22,788 nucleotides of DNA from an uncultured Oscillibacter sp. (GTDB lineage Bacteria; Bacillota; Clostridia; Oscillospirales; Oscillospiraceae): NCBI GenBank assembly GCA_900542115.1, contig UQMC01000017.1, positions 1 through 22,788 of the forward strand, read 5' to 3'. Within the stretch, counting starts at the first letter, position 1. Each line of letters starts with the position of its first letter. Below the pieces are notes generated by a model, which ran no database searches, was not told the DNA's origin, and saw only the letters and a program-made list of their open reading frames with translations. Positions 15,248 to 22,788 of the stretch are shown here, piece after piece. A program made the translations under genes and the position numbers.

Positions 15248-17707
15248 ATGGAGACTGCTGACATTGTAAAGGTCGCGGTCAGCGCCGCGCCCTATTCCAT
15301 TGATAAGCCCTACGATTATCTGGTCCCGGAGGCGCTTGCGGAGAGCGCGGCCCCCGGTGTGCGGGTTATGGTGCCTTTTGGCCGGGGAAACCGGGAGAGT
15401 GAGGGACTGATTCTGACCCGGAGCAGCGGGCCGAAGCTGCCAGGGATCAAAGCGCTTCGCAGTGTGCTTGACGCGGCGCCGGTGCTGGACCGGGCCGGAA
15501 TTGATTTGGCGCTCTGGATGCGGAGCCGCTATTTCTGCACAATGTTTGAAGCGGTGCGGACAATTCTTCCTGCCGGACTCTGGTATGGCTTTCGGGAGGT
15601 CTGGTCGCTGGCTATGCCCCTTGACGCGGCATGGGAGGCGAGCCGGAGCATCCCGGACGCCGGACTGGTGCTGGACCAGTTAGAGAAAAACAAGGGGCGG
15701 GCCGAGATAAATCTTCTGCGGGAAGCGCTGGGGGAGCGGGTGGACAAGCCACTGAAGGCTATGAAAAAGGCCGGTATTCTTATCTGCGAAATGGGCGCCA
15801 AGCGGAAAATTGCCGATAAATCTCACCGTATGGTAGAGTTGGCAGTCGATGCGGCAGATGCCCTTGCGCTGACGGAACCGAAGCGCCGCTCCGCGCCCGC
15901 GCGGTACGAGGTAGTTTGTCTGCTGGCAACGGCCGGACGGACTGCCGCCGCCGAGATATGCTACTATACCGGCGCATCCCAACGGACGCTGAAGGCCATG
16001 GAAAAAGCGGGGCTGATCGCATTTTCCGAGGAAGAGGAATTGCGCGTGCCGGAGGTGGGTGAGGTGGAGCCGGGAAAGCCCATCCGGCTCAACGAGGAGC
16101 AGGAGCGGGCATTTTCCGATATTTGGAAGCGCATCCGCTCAGGGAAACCGTCTGTGACGCTTTTGCAGGGCGTAACGGGCAGCGGAAAAACGGAGGTTTA
16201 TCTGCGGCTGGTGCAGGAAACATTGACAATGGGGAAGACCGCTATTGTTCTGGTGCCGGAGATTGTTCTGACGCCTCAGATGATGCGAAAATTCACCTCC
16301 TACTTCGGCAATAAAGTGGTAATGCTTCACAGCTCCTTGCGGATGACGGAGCGCTATGACCAATGGAAGCGTATTCGCCGTGGCGAGGTCGAGGTAGTTT
16401 TGGGGACACGCTCCGCGATTTTTGCTCCCCTGAAAAATCCGGGCCTTATCATCATGGATGAGGAGCAGGAGGGGAGCTACCGGGCGGAAAACAGTCCCTG
16501 CTACCACGCCCGGGATATTGCAAAATATCTTTGCGCCCGGGAAAACGCCGCTCTCGTGTTAGGCTCCGCTACGCCCACGGTGGAAACCGCTTTTGCGGCG
16601 GAGAGGGGTATTTACCAAAAGGCGTTGCTTCGCAGACGCTACAACGAGGGCGCTTTGCCGGAGGTCCGCATCGCGGATATGCGGCAGGAGATTCGAGCCG
16701 GAAATCCCGGTATGATCAGTGAGCCGCTGCGGCTGGAGCTGGAAAAAAATCTGGCGGCCGGAGAGCAGAGTATTCTGTTTTTAAACCGCCGGGGCAACAG
16801 CCGCTACCTACTTTGCGGTGAATGCGGCTATGTACCGCAGTGTCCGCGGTGCAGCGTTGCCATGACGTACCACTCGGCCAATGGCCGTTTGATGTGCCAC
16901 TACTGCGGCCACTCGCAACCGGAAACGGAAACCTGTCCGGAATGCGGCGGGCGGATGAAGCATATTGGCGCCGGTACGCAGAAGGTAGAGGAGGAACTGC
17001 GGGAGCTGTTCCCGGAAGCCGGGATTTTGCGGATGGACGCAGATACCACGGCCGGCGGACATGAGGCGATTTTACGGACCTTTGAACAGGAGCGCGTTCC
17101 GATTTTACTTGGAACGCAGATGGTTGCAAAGGGACTGGATTTTGAGAATGTGACACTGGTGGGCGTGCTTTCGGCGGATATTTCTCTATATGTGGATAAT
17201 TACCGGGCGGCGGAGCGGACATTCAGTCTGCTGACGCAGGTAGTGGGCCGGGCAGGCCGGGGAAATAAGGCGGGACGGGCTGTGATTCAGACCTACACGC
17301 CGGAAAACGATGTGATTCAGTGCGCAGCGCGGCAGGACTATGACGCCTTTTACACAGGCGAAATTCGGATGCGCCGCCTGCGGCGCTATCCGCCCTTTGC
17401 GGCGCTGTTCACCGTTACGGTTTCAGGGACGGAGGAAAGCCGGGTGTTCCGCGCCGCCGCAGGAATTCGGGACACGCTGCGGCAGTTGTGTCAGCGGCCG
17501 GAGCTGTCAGGCGGAGAACCGGAGGTTCTGGGACCCGCTCCCGCGCCAGTGGTGAAGGTCAATAACCGATTTCGCTATCGCTGTACGCTGGTGGGGCGGA
17601 ATGATAAAGCAACACGGGAAATGCTCGCTTGGCTGCAAAAGGCATTCGCCAAGGACGGTGCAAACCGTGGGCTGCACGTATTTGTAGACTATAACGCGGC
17701 AGACTGA
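15248..17707 (+). CDS. priA: Primosomal protein N' (replication restart helicase PriA)
   Basis: PriA is a 3'-to-5' helicase that recognises stalled forks and reloads the replisome. The 819 residues include a 3'-DNA-binding domain (about 1-105, starting VAVSAAPYSIDKPYDY) and a winged-helix region (about 130-260). Walker A is GVTGSGKTEVY (308-318); LVPEIVLTPQ, GTRSAIF and GSATPT follow. Eight zinc cysteines lie at 523-566 (pairs CGEC, CPRC, CHYC, CPEC), and helicase motifs V and VI read TQMVAKGLDFE and QVVGRAGRG. Motif II reads DEEQ (404-407) where DEEH is usual. GGGGGAGGG precedes the ATG. 35 bases separate it from def. Confidence 0.97.
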   Translation: METADIVKVAVSAAPYSIDKPYDYLVPEALAESAAPGVRVMVPFGRGNRESEGLILTRSSGPKLPGIKALRSVLDAAPVLDRAGIDLALWMRSRYFCTMFEAVRTILPAGLWYGFREVWSLAMPLDAAWEASRSIPDAGLVLDQLEKNKGRAEINLLREALGERVDKPLKAMKKAGILICEMGAKRKIADKSHRMVELAVDAADALALTEPKRRSAPARYEVVCLLATAGRTAAAEICYYTGASQRTLKAMEKAGLIAFSEEEELRVPEVGEVEPGKPIRLNEEQERAFSDIWKRIRSGKPSVTLLQGVTGSGKTEVYLRLVQETLTMGKTAIVLVPEIVLTPQMMRKFTSYFGNKVVMLHSSLRMTERYDQWKRIRRGEVEVVLGTRSAIFAPLKNPGLIIMDEEQEGSYRAENSPCYHARDIAKYLCARENAALVLGSATPTVETAFAAERGIYQKALLRRRYNEGALPEVRIADMRQEIRAGNPGMISEPLRLELEKNLAAGEQSILFLNRRGNSRYLLCGECGYVPQCPRCSVAMTYHSANGRLMCHYCGHSQPETETCPECGGRMKHIGAGTQKVEEELRELFPEAGILRMDADTTAGGHEAILRTFEQERVPILLGTQMVAKGLDFENVTLVGVLSADISLYVDNYRAAERTFSLLTQVVGRAGRGNKAGRAVIQTYTPENDVIQCAARQDYDAFYTGEIRMRRLRRYPPFAALFTVTVSGTEESRVFRAAAGIRDTLRQLCQRPELSGGEPEVLGPAPAPVVKVNNRFRYRCTLVGRNDKATREMLAWLQKAFAKDGANRGLHVFVDYNAAD

Positions 17708-17742
17708 GGCCTGCCGTTATGAAAAACAGGAGGTGCCGAATC

Positions 17743-18234
17743 ATGGCATTGCGGAAAATCGTAGAACAGGGCGATGAATGTCTGACAAAGGTGTGCCGCC
17801 CGGTGGAAAAATTTGACCGGCGGCTGCACATTCTGCTGGATGATATGGCGGAGACATTGGCGGACGCCAACGGAGCCGGGCTGGCGGCACCTCAGGTGGG
17901 TGTGCTGCGCCGGGTATGTCTGGTGCTGGACGAGGAGAGCGAGGAATTTCTGGAGCTGATCAACCCGGAGATTATCGTGCAAAGCGGCGAGCAGACCGGA
18001 CTGGAGGGGTGCCTCAGTGTTCCCGGCAAGTGGGGTATCGTGACCCGTCCAAACCGGGTACGTGTTCGGGCACAGGACCGGGACGGTGCGTGGTTTGAGG
18101 CGGAGGCCGAGGGCCTGACTGCCCGCGCGTTCTGCCATGAGATCGAGCATCTGGACGGACATCTTTTTATTGAGCACATTGATCATTTCCTGACAGAAGA
18201 GGAATTGAAGGAATATCTGGAGGATGAGGAATAA
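17743..18234 (+). CDS. def: Peptide deformylase
   Basis: Def removes the formyl group from the N-terminal Met of new proteins. The 163-residue product carries all three motifs of the metalloenzyme: GAGLAAPQVG (44-53), EGCLS (88-92) and HEIEH (132-136). Metal ligands are therefore Cys90, His132 and His136, with Glu133 catalytic. ATG 17743 is chosen over a longer opening at 17719 because CAGGAGG (17728-17733) sits 8 to 9 bases before it and the family start MALRKI follows. It overlaps fmt (TAATG), so deformylase and formyltransferase are produced as a pair. Confidence 0.97.
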   Translation: MALRKIVEQGDECLTKVCRPVEKFDRRLHILLDDMAETLADANGAGLAAPQVGVLRRVCLVLDEESEEFLELINPEIIVQSGEQTGLEGCLSVPGKWGIVTRPNRVRVRAQDRDGAWFEAEAEGLTARAFCHEIEHLDGHLFIEHIDHFLTEEELKEYLEDEE

Positions 18235-19145
18235 TGCGAATCCTGTTTATGGGTACGCCGGATTTCGCGGCCGTATCGCTGAAGCGGCTGGTGGAGGACG
18301 GGCACGATATCTGCGGCGTATTCACGCAGCCGGACAAGCCGCGGAATCGAAACAAGGTCACATTTTCGCCTGTAAAGGAATATGCCCTGTCATGCGGCCT
18401 GAATGTTTACCAACCGGTGAAAATGCGGGATGGAACAGCGCTGGAGCTTGTAAAAACGATGGCGCCGGAGCTGATTGTGGTGGTGGCCTATGGACGCATT
18501 CTTCCCCCGGATATTCTGGCGGTGCCGCCTCTTGGCTGCGTCAATGTGCACGCCTCGCTGCTGCCGAAATATCGGGGCGCGGCGCCCATCAACTGGGCCA
18601 TGCTCAACGGCGATGCCGAGACCGGCGTTTCCATTATGTATATGGCGGAGGAACTGGACGCCGGTGATGTGATTTGTACGGCAAAAACGCCTATTGACCC
18701 GGAGGAGGACCTGCCGCAGCTTTGGGCGCGGCTGGCGGAGCTGGGCGCGGAGACCCTGTCGAAGACGTTGCCGCTGCTGGCAGCCGGTACGGCGCCCCGC
18801 ACACCACAGGACGGTACACAGGCCACATTTGCGCCGATGCTGTCCCGGGAGCTGTCGCCTATGGATTGGAGCAAGCCGGTAAGGGTGCTGCGCGATCAGG
18901 TGCGCGGACTGCTTCCGTGGCCCTGTGCGTCTGCGGAAATTGCCGGACAGTGGTTTAAAATTTACAAAACGGCCCCCGGCAGCGCAACGAGTCAGGCTCC
19001 CGGCACCGTGCTTTCCGCAGGGAAAAAGGGAATCGAGATTGCCTGCGGCGATGGAAGGAGCCTTGTAATTACCGAGCTTCAGGCGGAGAGCGGCAAACGT
19101 ATGAGCGCGGCGGCCTATCTGCTGGGTCATCCCATGAAAATCTGA
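18234..19145 (+). CDS. fmt: Methionyl-tRNA formyltransferase
   Basis: Fmt formylates initiator Met-tRNA from 10-formyl-THF so translation can begin. The 303 residues contain FMGTPDFA (5-12), TQPDKPRNRN, and the catalytic region NVHASLLPKYRGAAPI (104-119) with Asn104 and His106. LDAGD (141-145, Asp144) and the C-terminal OB-fold domain with LLPWPCA complete it. The ATG shares one base with the def stop codon. Length is a little below the B. subtilis enzyme, and nothing essential is missing. Confidence 0.97.
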   Translation: MRILFMGTPDFAAVSLKRLVEDGHDICGVFTQPDKPRNRNKVTFSPVKEYALSCGLNVYQPVKMRDGTALELVKTMAPELIVVVAYGRILPPDILAVPPLGCVNVHASLLPKYRGAAPINWAMLNGDAETGVSIMYMAEELDAGDVICTAKTPIDPEEDLPQLWARLAELGAETLSKTLPLLAAGTAPRTPQDGTQATFAPMLSRELSPMDWSKPVRVLRDQVRGLLPWPCASAEIAGQWFKIYKTAPGSATSQAPGTVLSAGKKGIEIACGDGRSLVITELQAESGKRMSAAAYLLGHPMKI

Positions 19146-19157
19146 TTGGAGGAGACT

Positions 19158-19892
19158 ATGCCTTACGGTTATTATTACGGCGGTTACGGTGATTTTTTAG
19201 CGAACAATATCTACTGTATTTTGCTGATTCCCATTCTGCTTCTGTCCGTTTGGGCACAGGCGCAGGTCAGCGGCAATTTCAAGCGCTACAGCGCAATCGC
19301 CAATAAACGGCACCTCACAGGCGCGCAGGCAGCGGAGGCGGTTTTGCGGGCGCATGGGATTTACAATGTTTCTATCCGGCCATGCGCCGGAAGCCTGACG
19401 GATCATTATGACCCGCGGGATAACAGTATTTCCCTGTCGCAGGACGTTTATAATTCCGCTACCATCGCGGCAGTGGGTGTGGCGGCTCACGAGGCGGGAC
19501 ACGCTGTACAGTACGCCGTGGGGTACGGCCCGGTGAAGCTGCGGACAGCGATCATTCCCGCAACGCAGCTTGGCTCCAAGTTTTCGTTCATTTTGCTGCT
19601 GCTGGGTATGATTTTGTATGTTCAGCCTTTGTTTTTGTTTGGAATCGTGCTGTTTTCCCTAACCACGATTTTTCAGCTCATCACGCTGCCGGTGGAATTC
19701 AACGCTTCTCACCGCGCGCTGGTCACGCTGGAGAAGCAGGGGATTCTGTATGACGATGAGCTGAACGGTGCGCGGAAGGTGCTGCGGGCAGCGGCGCTGA
19801 CCTATGTGGCGGCGCTGCTGATGTCGGCCCTGCAGCTTTTGCGGTATGTCCTGATTTTTCTGGGACGGAGCAACAATCGGAGGCGTGACTGA
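19158..19892 (+). CDS. yugP: YugP family membrane zinc metallopeptidase
   Basis: The 244-residue product has a Tyr/Gly-rich start, a membrane span (about 17-34), then a cytosolic zinc-binding helix HEAGH (111-115) after the GVAAHEAGHAVQYA pattern. At least two more spans follow (about 140-177 and 210-232). This fits the YugP family of predicted neutral zinc metallopeptidases; substrates are unknown. The frame can start at TTG 19146, but GGAGGAG (19148-19154) just before ATG 19158 makes that the likely start. In B. subtilis this gene is not between fmt and rsmB, so this position is a local rearrangement. Its stop overlaps rsmB (TGATG). Confidence 0.9.
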   Translation: MPYGYYYGGYGDFLANNIYCILLIPILLLSVWAQAQVSGNFKRYSAIANKRHLTGAQAAEAVLRAHGIYNVSIRPCAGSLTDHYDPRDNSISLSQDVYNSATIAAVGVAAHEAGHAVQYAVGYGPVKLRTAIIPATQLGSKFSFILLLLGMILYVQPLFLFGIVLFSLTTIFQLITLPVEFNASHRALVTLEKQGILYDDELNGARKVLRAAALTYVAALLMSALQLLRYVLIFLGRSNNRRRD

Positions 19893-21217
19893 TGGGAGCA
19901 AGAGAAACGGCCTTGCGGGTCCTGGCCGCTTGCCGGAACAATAACGCATGGGCGGACGCCGCACTGAAGGCCCAACTGAACCGCGACGGTCTGGTGGGCG
20001 CGGATGCGGCGCTTTGCAGCCGCATGGTCTATGGCGTAATGCAAAATCAGCACCTGCTGGATTTTTATCTGGCGGCCTATTGCTCCCAGAAGCCGGACCA
20101 TCTTCAGCAGCCGTTGACAGAAATTCTGCGGCTGGGGGCCTATCAGATTTTGTTTTTGGATAGAGTGCCGGACAGCGCGGCAGTTAACACCTCTGTGGAG
20201 CTGGCGAAGCTGTCCGGGCGCGGACAGGCAGCAGGACTTGTCAACGCCGTGCTGCGTAAGGTATCGCAGAATAAGGAAAATCTGCCGGAAATCCCGCAGC
20301 GGGATGAGGTCAAATATCTTTCGATTCGTTATAGCCATCCAAAATGGCTGGTAAAGCGGCTGCTGTTACTGCTGGGACGGACGGAAACAGAAGCGCTTTT
20401 AGCGCTGGATAACGGAACACCGCCGCTAACAGTTCAAATCAATCCCCTGAAAACCACTGCGGAGGAGTTGACGCGAGAGCTATCGGCATGGGGCGTTACG
20501 GCGAAGCCCCACGCATGGGTCCCTGGCTGTCTGGAACTGACCGGCGTCGGCGACCTCACAACGCTGGAGCCCTTCCGGGAGGGAAAGCTGCTGGTGCAGG
20601 ACCCGGCGGCCCGTTTGGTATCCCTGATCGCCGGCGTGCAGCCGGGGCAGCGGGTACTGGATGTCTGCGCCGCCCCGGGCGGCAAGTCCTTCAGCGCCGC
20701 GTTTGCTATGGGCGATAAAGGCCGAATTATTTCCTGTGATGTACATGGGAGCAAGCTGAAGCGAATCGAGGAGGGGGCCGCTCGGTTGGGACTGACCTCT
20801 ATTGAGACCGCGGCGAGCGATGGGCGGGTTTTCCGGCTGGAGTGGGCGGACGCTTACGATACCGTACTGGTGGACGCGCCGTGCTCTGGACTTGGAATCA
20901 TCCGTAAAAAGCCGGATGTTCGTTATAAGCGGGCAGATGATCTTTTTACGTTGCCGGTGGTGCAGACCGCACTGCTGGATAATGCGGCGCGGTACGTTGC
21001 CCCCGGCGGTGTGCTGGTTTACTCCACCTGTACGATTCTGCCGGAGGAAAACCAGAACGTTGCGGATGCCTTTCTATCAGAGCACCCGGATTTTGAAAGA
21101 ACGCCCTTCCGCCTGCCGGAGCCGGTAGGGGAAACGGACGGACAACTGACTCTCTGGCCGCAGCGCCATGGGACGGATGGATTTTACATTTGCCGCATGA
21201 AACGGAAGGAACTATGA
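19892..21217 (+). CDS. rsmB: 16S rRNA (cytosine-967-C5)-methyltransferase
   Basis: RsmB methylates C967 of 16S rRNA with SAM. The 441 residues have an N-terminal NusB-like RNA-binding domain (about 1-145, with ILRLGAYQILFLDRVP and AVNTSVELAK), a linker, and a Rossmann methyltransferase domain. SAM motifs are LDVCAAPGGKS (256-266) and the DAPCSGLG catalytic loop (328-335, Cys331). YSTCT (377-381, Cys380) supplies the second cysteine of m5C enzymes. The ATG shares one base with the yugP stop, and the stop lies in an ATGA overlap with rlmN, an order also seen in B. subtilis. Confidence 0.96.
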   Translation: MGARETALRVLAACRNNNAWADAALKAQLNRDGLVGADAALCSRMVYGVMQNQHLLDFYLAAYCSQKPDHLQQPLTEILRLGAYQILFLDRVPDSAAVNTSVELAKLSGRGQAAGLVNAVLRKVSQNKENLPEIPQRDEVKYLSIRYSHPKWLVKRLLLLLGRTETEALLALDNGTPPLTVQINPLKTTAEELTRELSAWGVTAKPHAWVPGCLELTGVGDLTTLEPFREGKLLVQDPAARLVSLIAGVQPGQRVLDVCAAPGGKSFSAAFAMGDKGRIISCDVHGSKLKRIEEGAARLGLTSIETAASDGRVFRLEWADAYDTVLVDAPCSGLGIIRKKPDVRYKRADDLFTLPVVQTALLDNAARYVAPGGVLVYSTCTILPEENQNVADAFLSEHPDFERTPFRLPEPVGETDGQLTLWPQRHGTDGFYICRMKRKEL

Positions 21218-22257
21218 TCGATTTAAAATCACTGACGCAGGAGGAACTGACGCAAGCTCTCAAGGAGATGGGCGAACCGGCGTTTCGGGGCAAGCAGGTG
21301 TTCACATGGCTCTATCGCGGTGTTACTTCCTTTGATGAGATGAGCAATCTGCCGAAGGCCCTCAGGGAAAAGCTGAAGGAGCAATGTATCCTGACGGTAC
21401 CCACTGTGGCCCGGAAGCAGGTTTCAAAGCTGGATGGTACGATCAAATACCTTTGGGAGCTGGCGGACGGGAACTGCATTGAAACGGTTTTGATGCAGTA
21501 CCACCATGGAAATACCGTATGTGTTTCCAGTCAGGTTGGCTGTCGGATGGGCTGTGCTTTTTGCGCGTCTACAATTGCTGGCAAGGTAAGAGACCTTACA
21601 CCATCAGAAATGTTGGATCAGGTCATTTTCACGCAGAAGGACGCAGGACTTCCAATCAGCAACATCGTACTTATGGGCATCGGCGAACCGATGGACAATT
21701 TGGATAATGTACTGCGTTTTTTGGAGCTTGTGAATCACCCGGACGGTTTGAATATCGGGATGCGCCACATCTCTCTTTCTACCTGCGGCGTGATTCCGGG
21801 CATTGAGCGGCTGGCGGAGCTGAATTTGCAGCTGACGCTGTCGGTATCTCTCCATGCGCCGGACAGCGAGACCCGGTCGAAGATCATGCCGGTGAACCGG
21901 GCCTACGATGTGGAGAAGCTGTTTGACGCCTGCCATCGGTATTTTGAAAAAACAGGGCGGCGGATTTCCTTTGAGTACGCCATGATCGACGGAGTCAATG
22001 ACCATGACTGGCAGGCGGACCTCATTGCAAAAAAGCTGCGGGGAATGCCGGGACACGTAAACCTGATTCCTCTGAACGATGTGGAGGAAAGCCCGCTGAA
22101 GCCATCCCGGCGTGTGGCGGCGTTCCAAAAACGGCTGGAAGCCCATGGCTTGACTGCTACGGTGCGCCGGAGCCTTGGCGGCGATATTGACGCCTCCTGC
22201 GGGCAGCTTCGGCGAAAGGAAATGGAAGAACGAAAAAAAGGAGCGGCGGAAGCATGA
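21214..22257 (+). CDS. rlmN: 23S rRNA (adenine-2503-C2)/tRNA methyltransferase RlmN
   Basis: RlmN is a radical-SAM enzyme that methylates A2503 of 23S rRNA, and often A37 of tRNAs, and so affects translational fidelity. The 347 residues include the Fe-S motif CRMGCAFC (Cys110, 114, 117), MGIGEPMDN (153-162), the SLHAPDSETR loop, and the methyl-carrying Cys329 in DIDASCGQL. AAGGA at 21206-21210 precedes the ATG at 21214. A TTG opening at 21190 without a ribosome site is rejected. The protein ends with a charged ERKKGAAEA tail and overlaps the phosphatase gene by ATGA. Confidence 0.97.
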   Translation: MIDLKSLTQEELTQALKEMGEPAFRGKQVFTWLYRGVTSFDEMSNLPKALREKLKEQCILTVPTVARKQVSKLDGTIKYLWELADGNCIETVLMQYHHGNTVCVSSQVGCRMGCAFCASTIAGKVRDLTPSEMLDQVIFTQKDAGLPISNIVLMGIGEPMDNLDNVLRFLELVNHPDGLNIGMRHISLSTCGVIPGIERLAELNLQLTLSVSLHAPDSETRSKIMPVNRAYDVEKLFDACHRYFEKTGRRISFEYAMIDGVNDHDWQADLIAKKLRGMPGHVNLIPLNDVEESPLKPSRRVAAFQKRLEAHGLTATVRRSLGGDIDASCGQLRRKEMEERKKGAAEA

Positions 22258-22737
22258 TGAAAACATGGGCCATCACCGATACGGGCCTTGTGCGAAAAGA
22301 AAATCAAGACACCTACCGCATTTCCGAAAGCAACCGGGTCTGTGTGGTGTGCGATGGGATGGGCGGCGCTGCCGGCGGGTGTGTTGCCAGCAATCTGGCG
22401 GCGGAAACCTATCTTTCGGAGCTTGAAAAGGTTTTGAAGGAGGATATGACGCCGGAGCAGCTGCGGGAGGCATCCGCTTACGCGGTGGCCATGGCGAATC
22501 ATGCTGTGGAAAAGCGGGCAGAGGCCGATGCGGAGCTTTCCAATATGGGAACAACGCTGGTATCCGCCATTTCCTACTCCGATGGCGTTGTCATCTCCAA
22601 TGTGGGAGACAGCCGGGCCTATTATGTGACGGAAACGGAAATCATCCGGGTCACAAAGGATCATTCTCTGGTAGAGACCATGGTGGATCACGGGGATATC
22701 ACCGCGGATGAGGCGCGGCATCATCCCAGCCGCAATC
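22254..22737 (+). CDS. prpC: PP2C-type serine/threonine phosphatase, 3' truncated
   Basis: This is the N-terminal ~161 residues of a PP2C phosphatase of the Stp/PrpC kind, which usually works opposite the PASTA kinase PrkC encoded just downstream in B. subtilis. Motifs present in order are RKENQD (14-19), VCDGMGG (32-38), SNMGTTLVSA, SNVGDSRAYY (115-124) and TKDHSLVETM (134-143). Asp34 and Gly35 and the Asp of NQD belong to the metal site. Native sequence ends in HHPSRN plus one base at 22737; the apparent C-terminus in this frame is translated adapter, so the true protein continues beyond the window. ATG 22254 overlaps rlmN; ATG 22257 is also possible. AAAGGAG at 22237-22243 precedes both. 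Confidence 0.93.
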
Positions 22738-22788
22738 AGATCGGAAGAGCGTCGTGTAGGGAAAGAGTGTAGATCTCGGTGGTCGCCG
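22738..22788 (+). other. Illumina TruSeq adapter contamination
   Basis: From AGATCGGAAGAGC at 22738 to the last base the sequence reads as the reverse complement of the Illumina TruSeq universal adapter (AGATCGGAAGAGCGTCGTGT, then the GGGAAAGAGTGT portion, ending in the GATCTCGGTGGTCGCCG portion). In the phosphatase frame it gives the false tail QIGRASCRERV and a stop. It is not genomic and should be trimmed. It shows that the window reaches a contig end. Confidence 0.97.

Noticed and set aside
22737..22772. Natural C-terminus of a short PP2C phosphatase
   Set aside because: The residues and stop codon come from the adapter. Native PP2C proteins continue well beyond this point.

Overview
The window looks like chromosomal core sequence from a fairly GC-rich Firmicute of class Clostridia. 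An Oscillospiraceae-type gut anaerobe (Oscillibacter, Flavonifractor or Lawsonibacter-like) is my best guess. The reasons are the Firmicutes-only genes (yunB, remA, cdaA/cdaR, a DUF5685 gene next to a J-domain gene, yugP), a B. subtilis-like yicC-remA-gmk-rpoZ-priA-def-fmt-rsmB-rlmN-stp order, and consensus sigma-A promoters. Genus is inference. Both ends are cut. The left edge falls inside rnpB. The last 51 bases are not biological: they read as an Illumina TruSeq adapter, so the sequence is an assembled contig with adapter read-through at its end.

Layout. (1) 1-1234, minus strand: a DegV-family fatty-acid-binding protein gene followed closely by rnpB (RNase P RNA, 3' end missing). Each has its own near-consensus promoter, and the degV promoter carries a perfect 11-bp-arm palindrome over its start site. 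(2) 1340-3220, plus strand: an AT-richer orphan pilin-like gene with its own promoter, then murD. (3) 3233-7487: yunB, ligA, two very small single-membrane-span ORFs, ispD and ispF, closed by a strong intrinsic terminator. (4) 7524-8899: a DUF3343 sulfur/selenium-carrier-like protein overlapping a class V aminotransferase of the cysteine desulfurase type. (5) 8935-13145: a sigma-A promoter driving cdaA-cdaR (cyclic di-AMP synthesis and its regulator), an RseC-type membrane protein, a DUF5685 protein and a J-domain protein with a Cys-rich tail. (6) 13238-22737: a long housekeeping run of yicC, remA, gmk, rpoZ, priA, def, fmt, yugP, rsmB, rlmN and a truncated PP2C phosphatase gene.

Genes within these runs are packed tightly. 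Ten consecutive pairs share start and stop bases (ATGA, GTGA, TAATG or TGATG), so translational coupling is probably widespread. Functionally the window joins cell-wall precursor synthesis (murD, cdaAR signalling), isoprenoid precursors (ispDF), replication and repair (ligA, priA), transcription (rpoZ), and the start and upkeep of translation (def, fmt, rsmB, rlmN, rnpB, yicC).

I found no mobile element, CRISPR array, tRNA, rRNA or phage gene, and no gene-free stretch above 300 bases (the longest is about 246 bases at 1165-1410, filled by two divergent promoters). I saw no clearly new multi-gene system. The least explained items are the two microproteins after ligA, the orphan pilin, the degV operator, and the DUF5685/Cys-rich J-protein pair.
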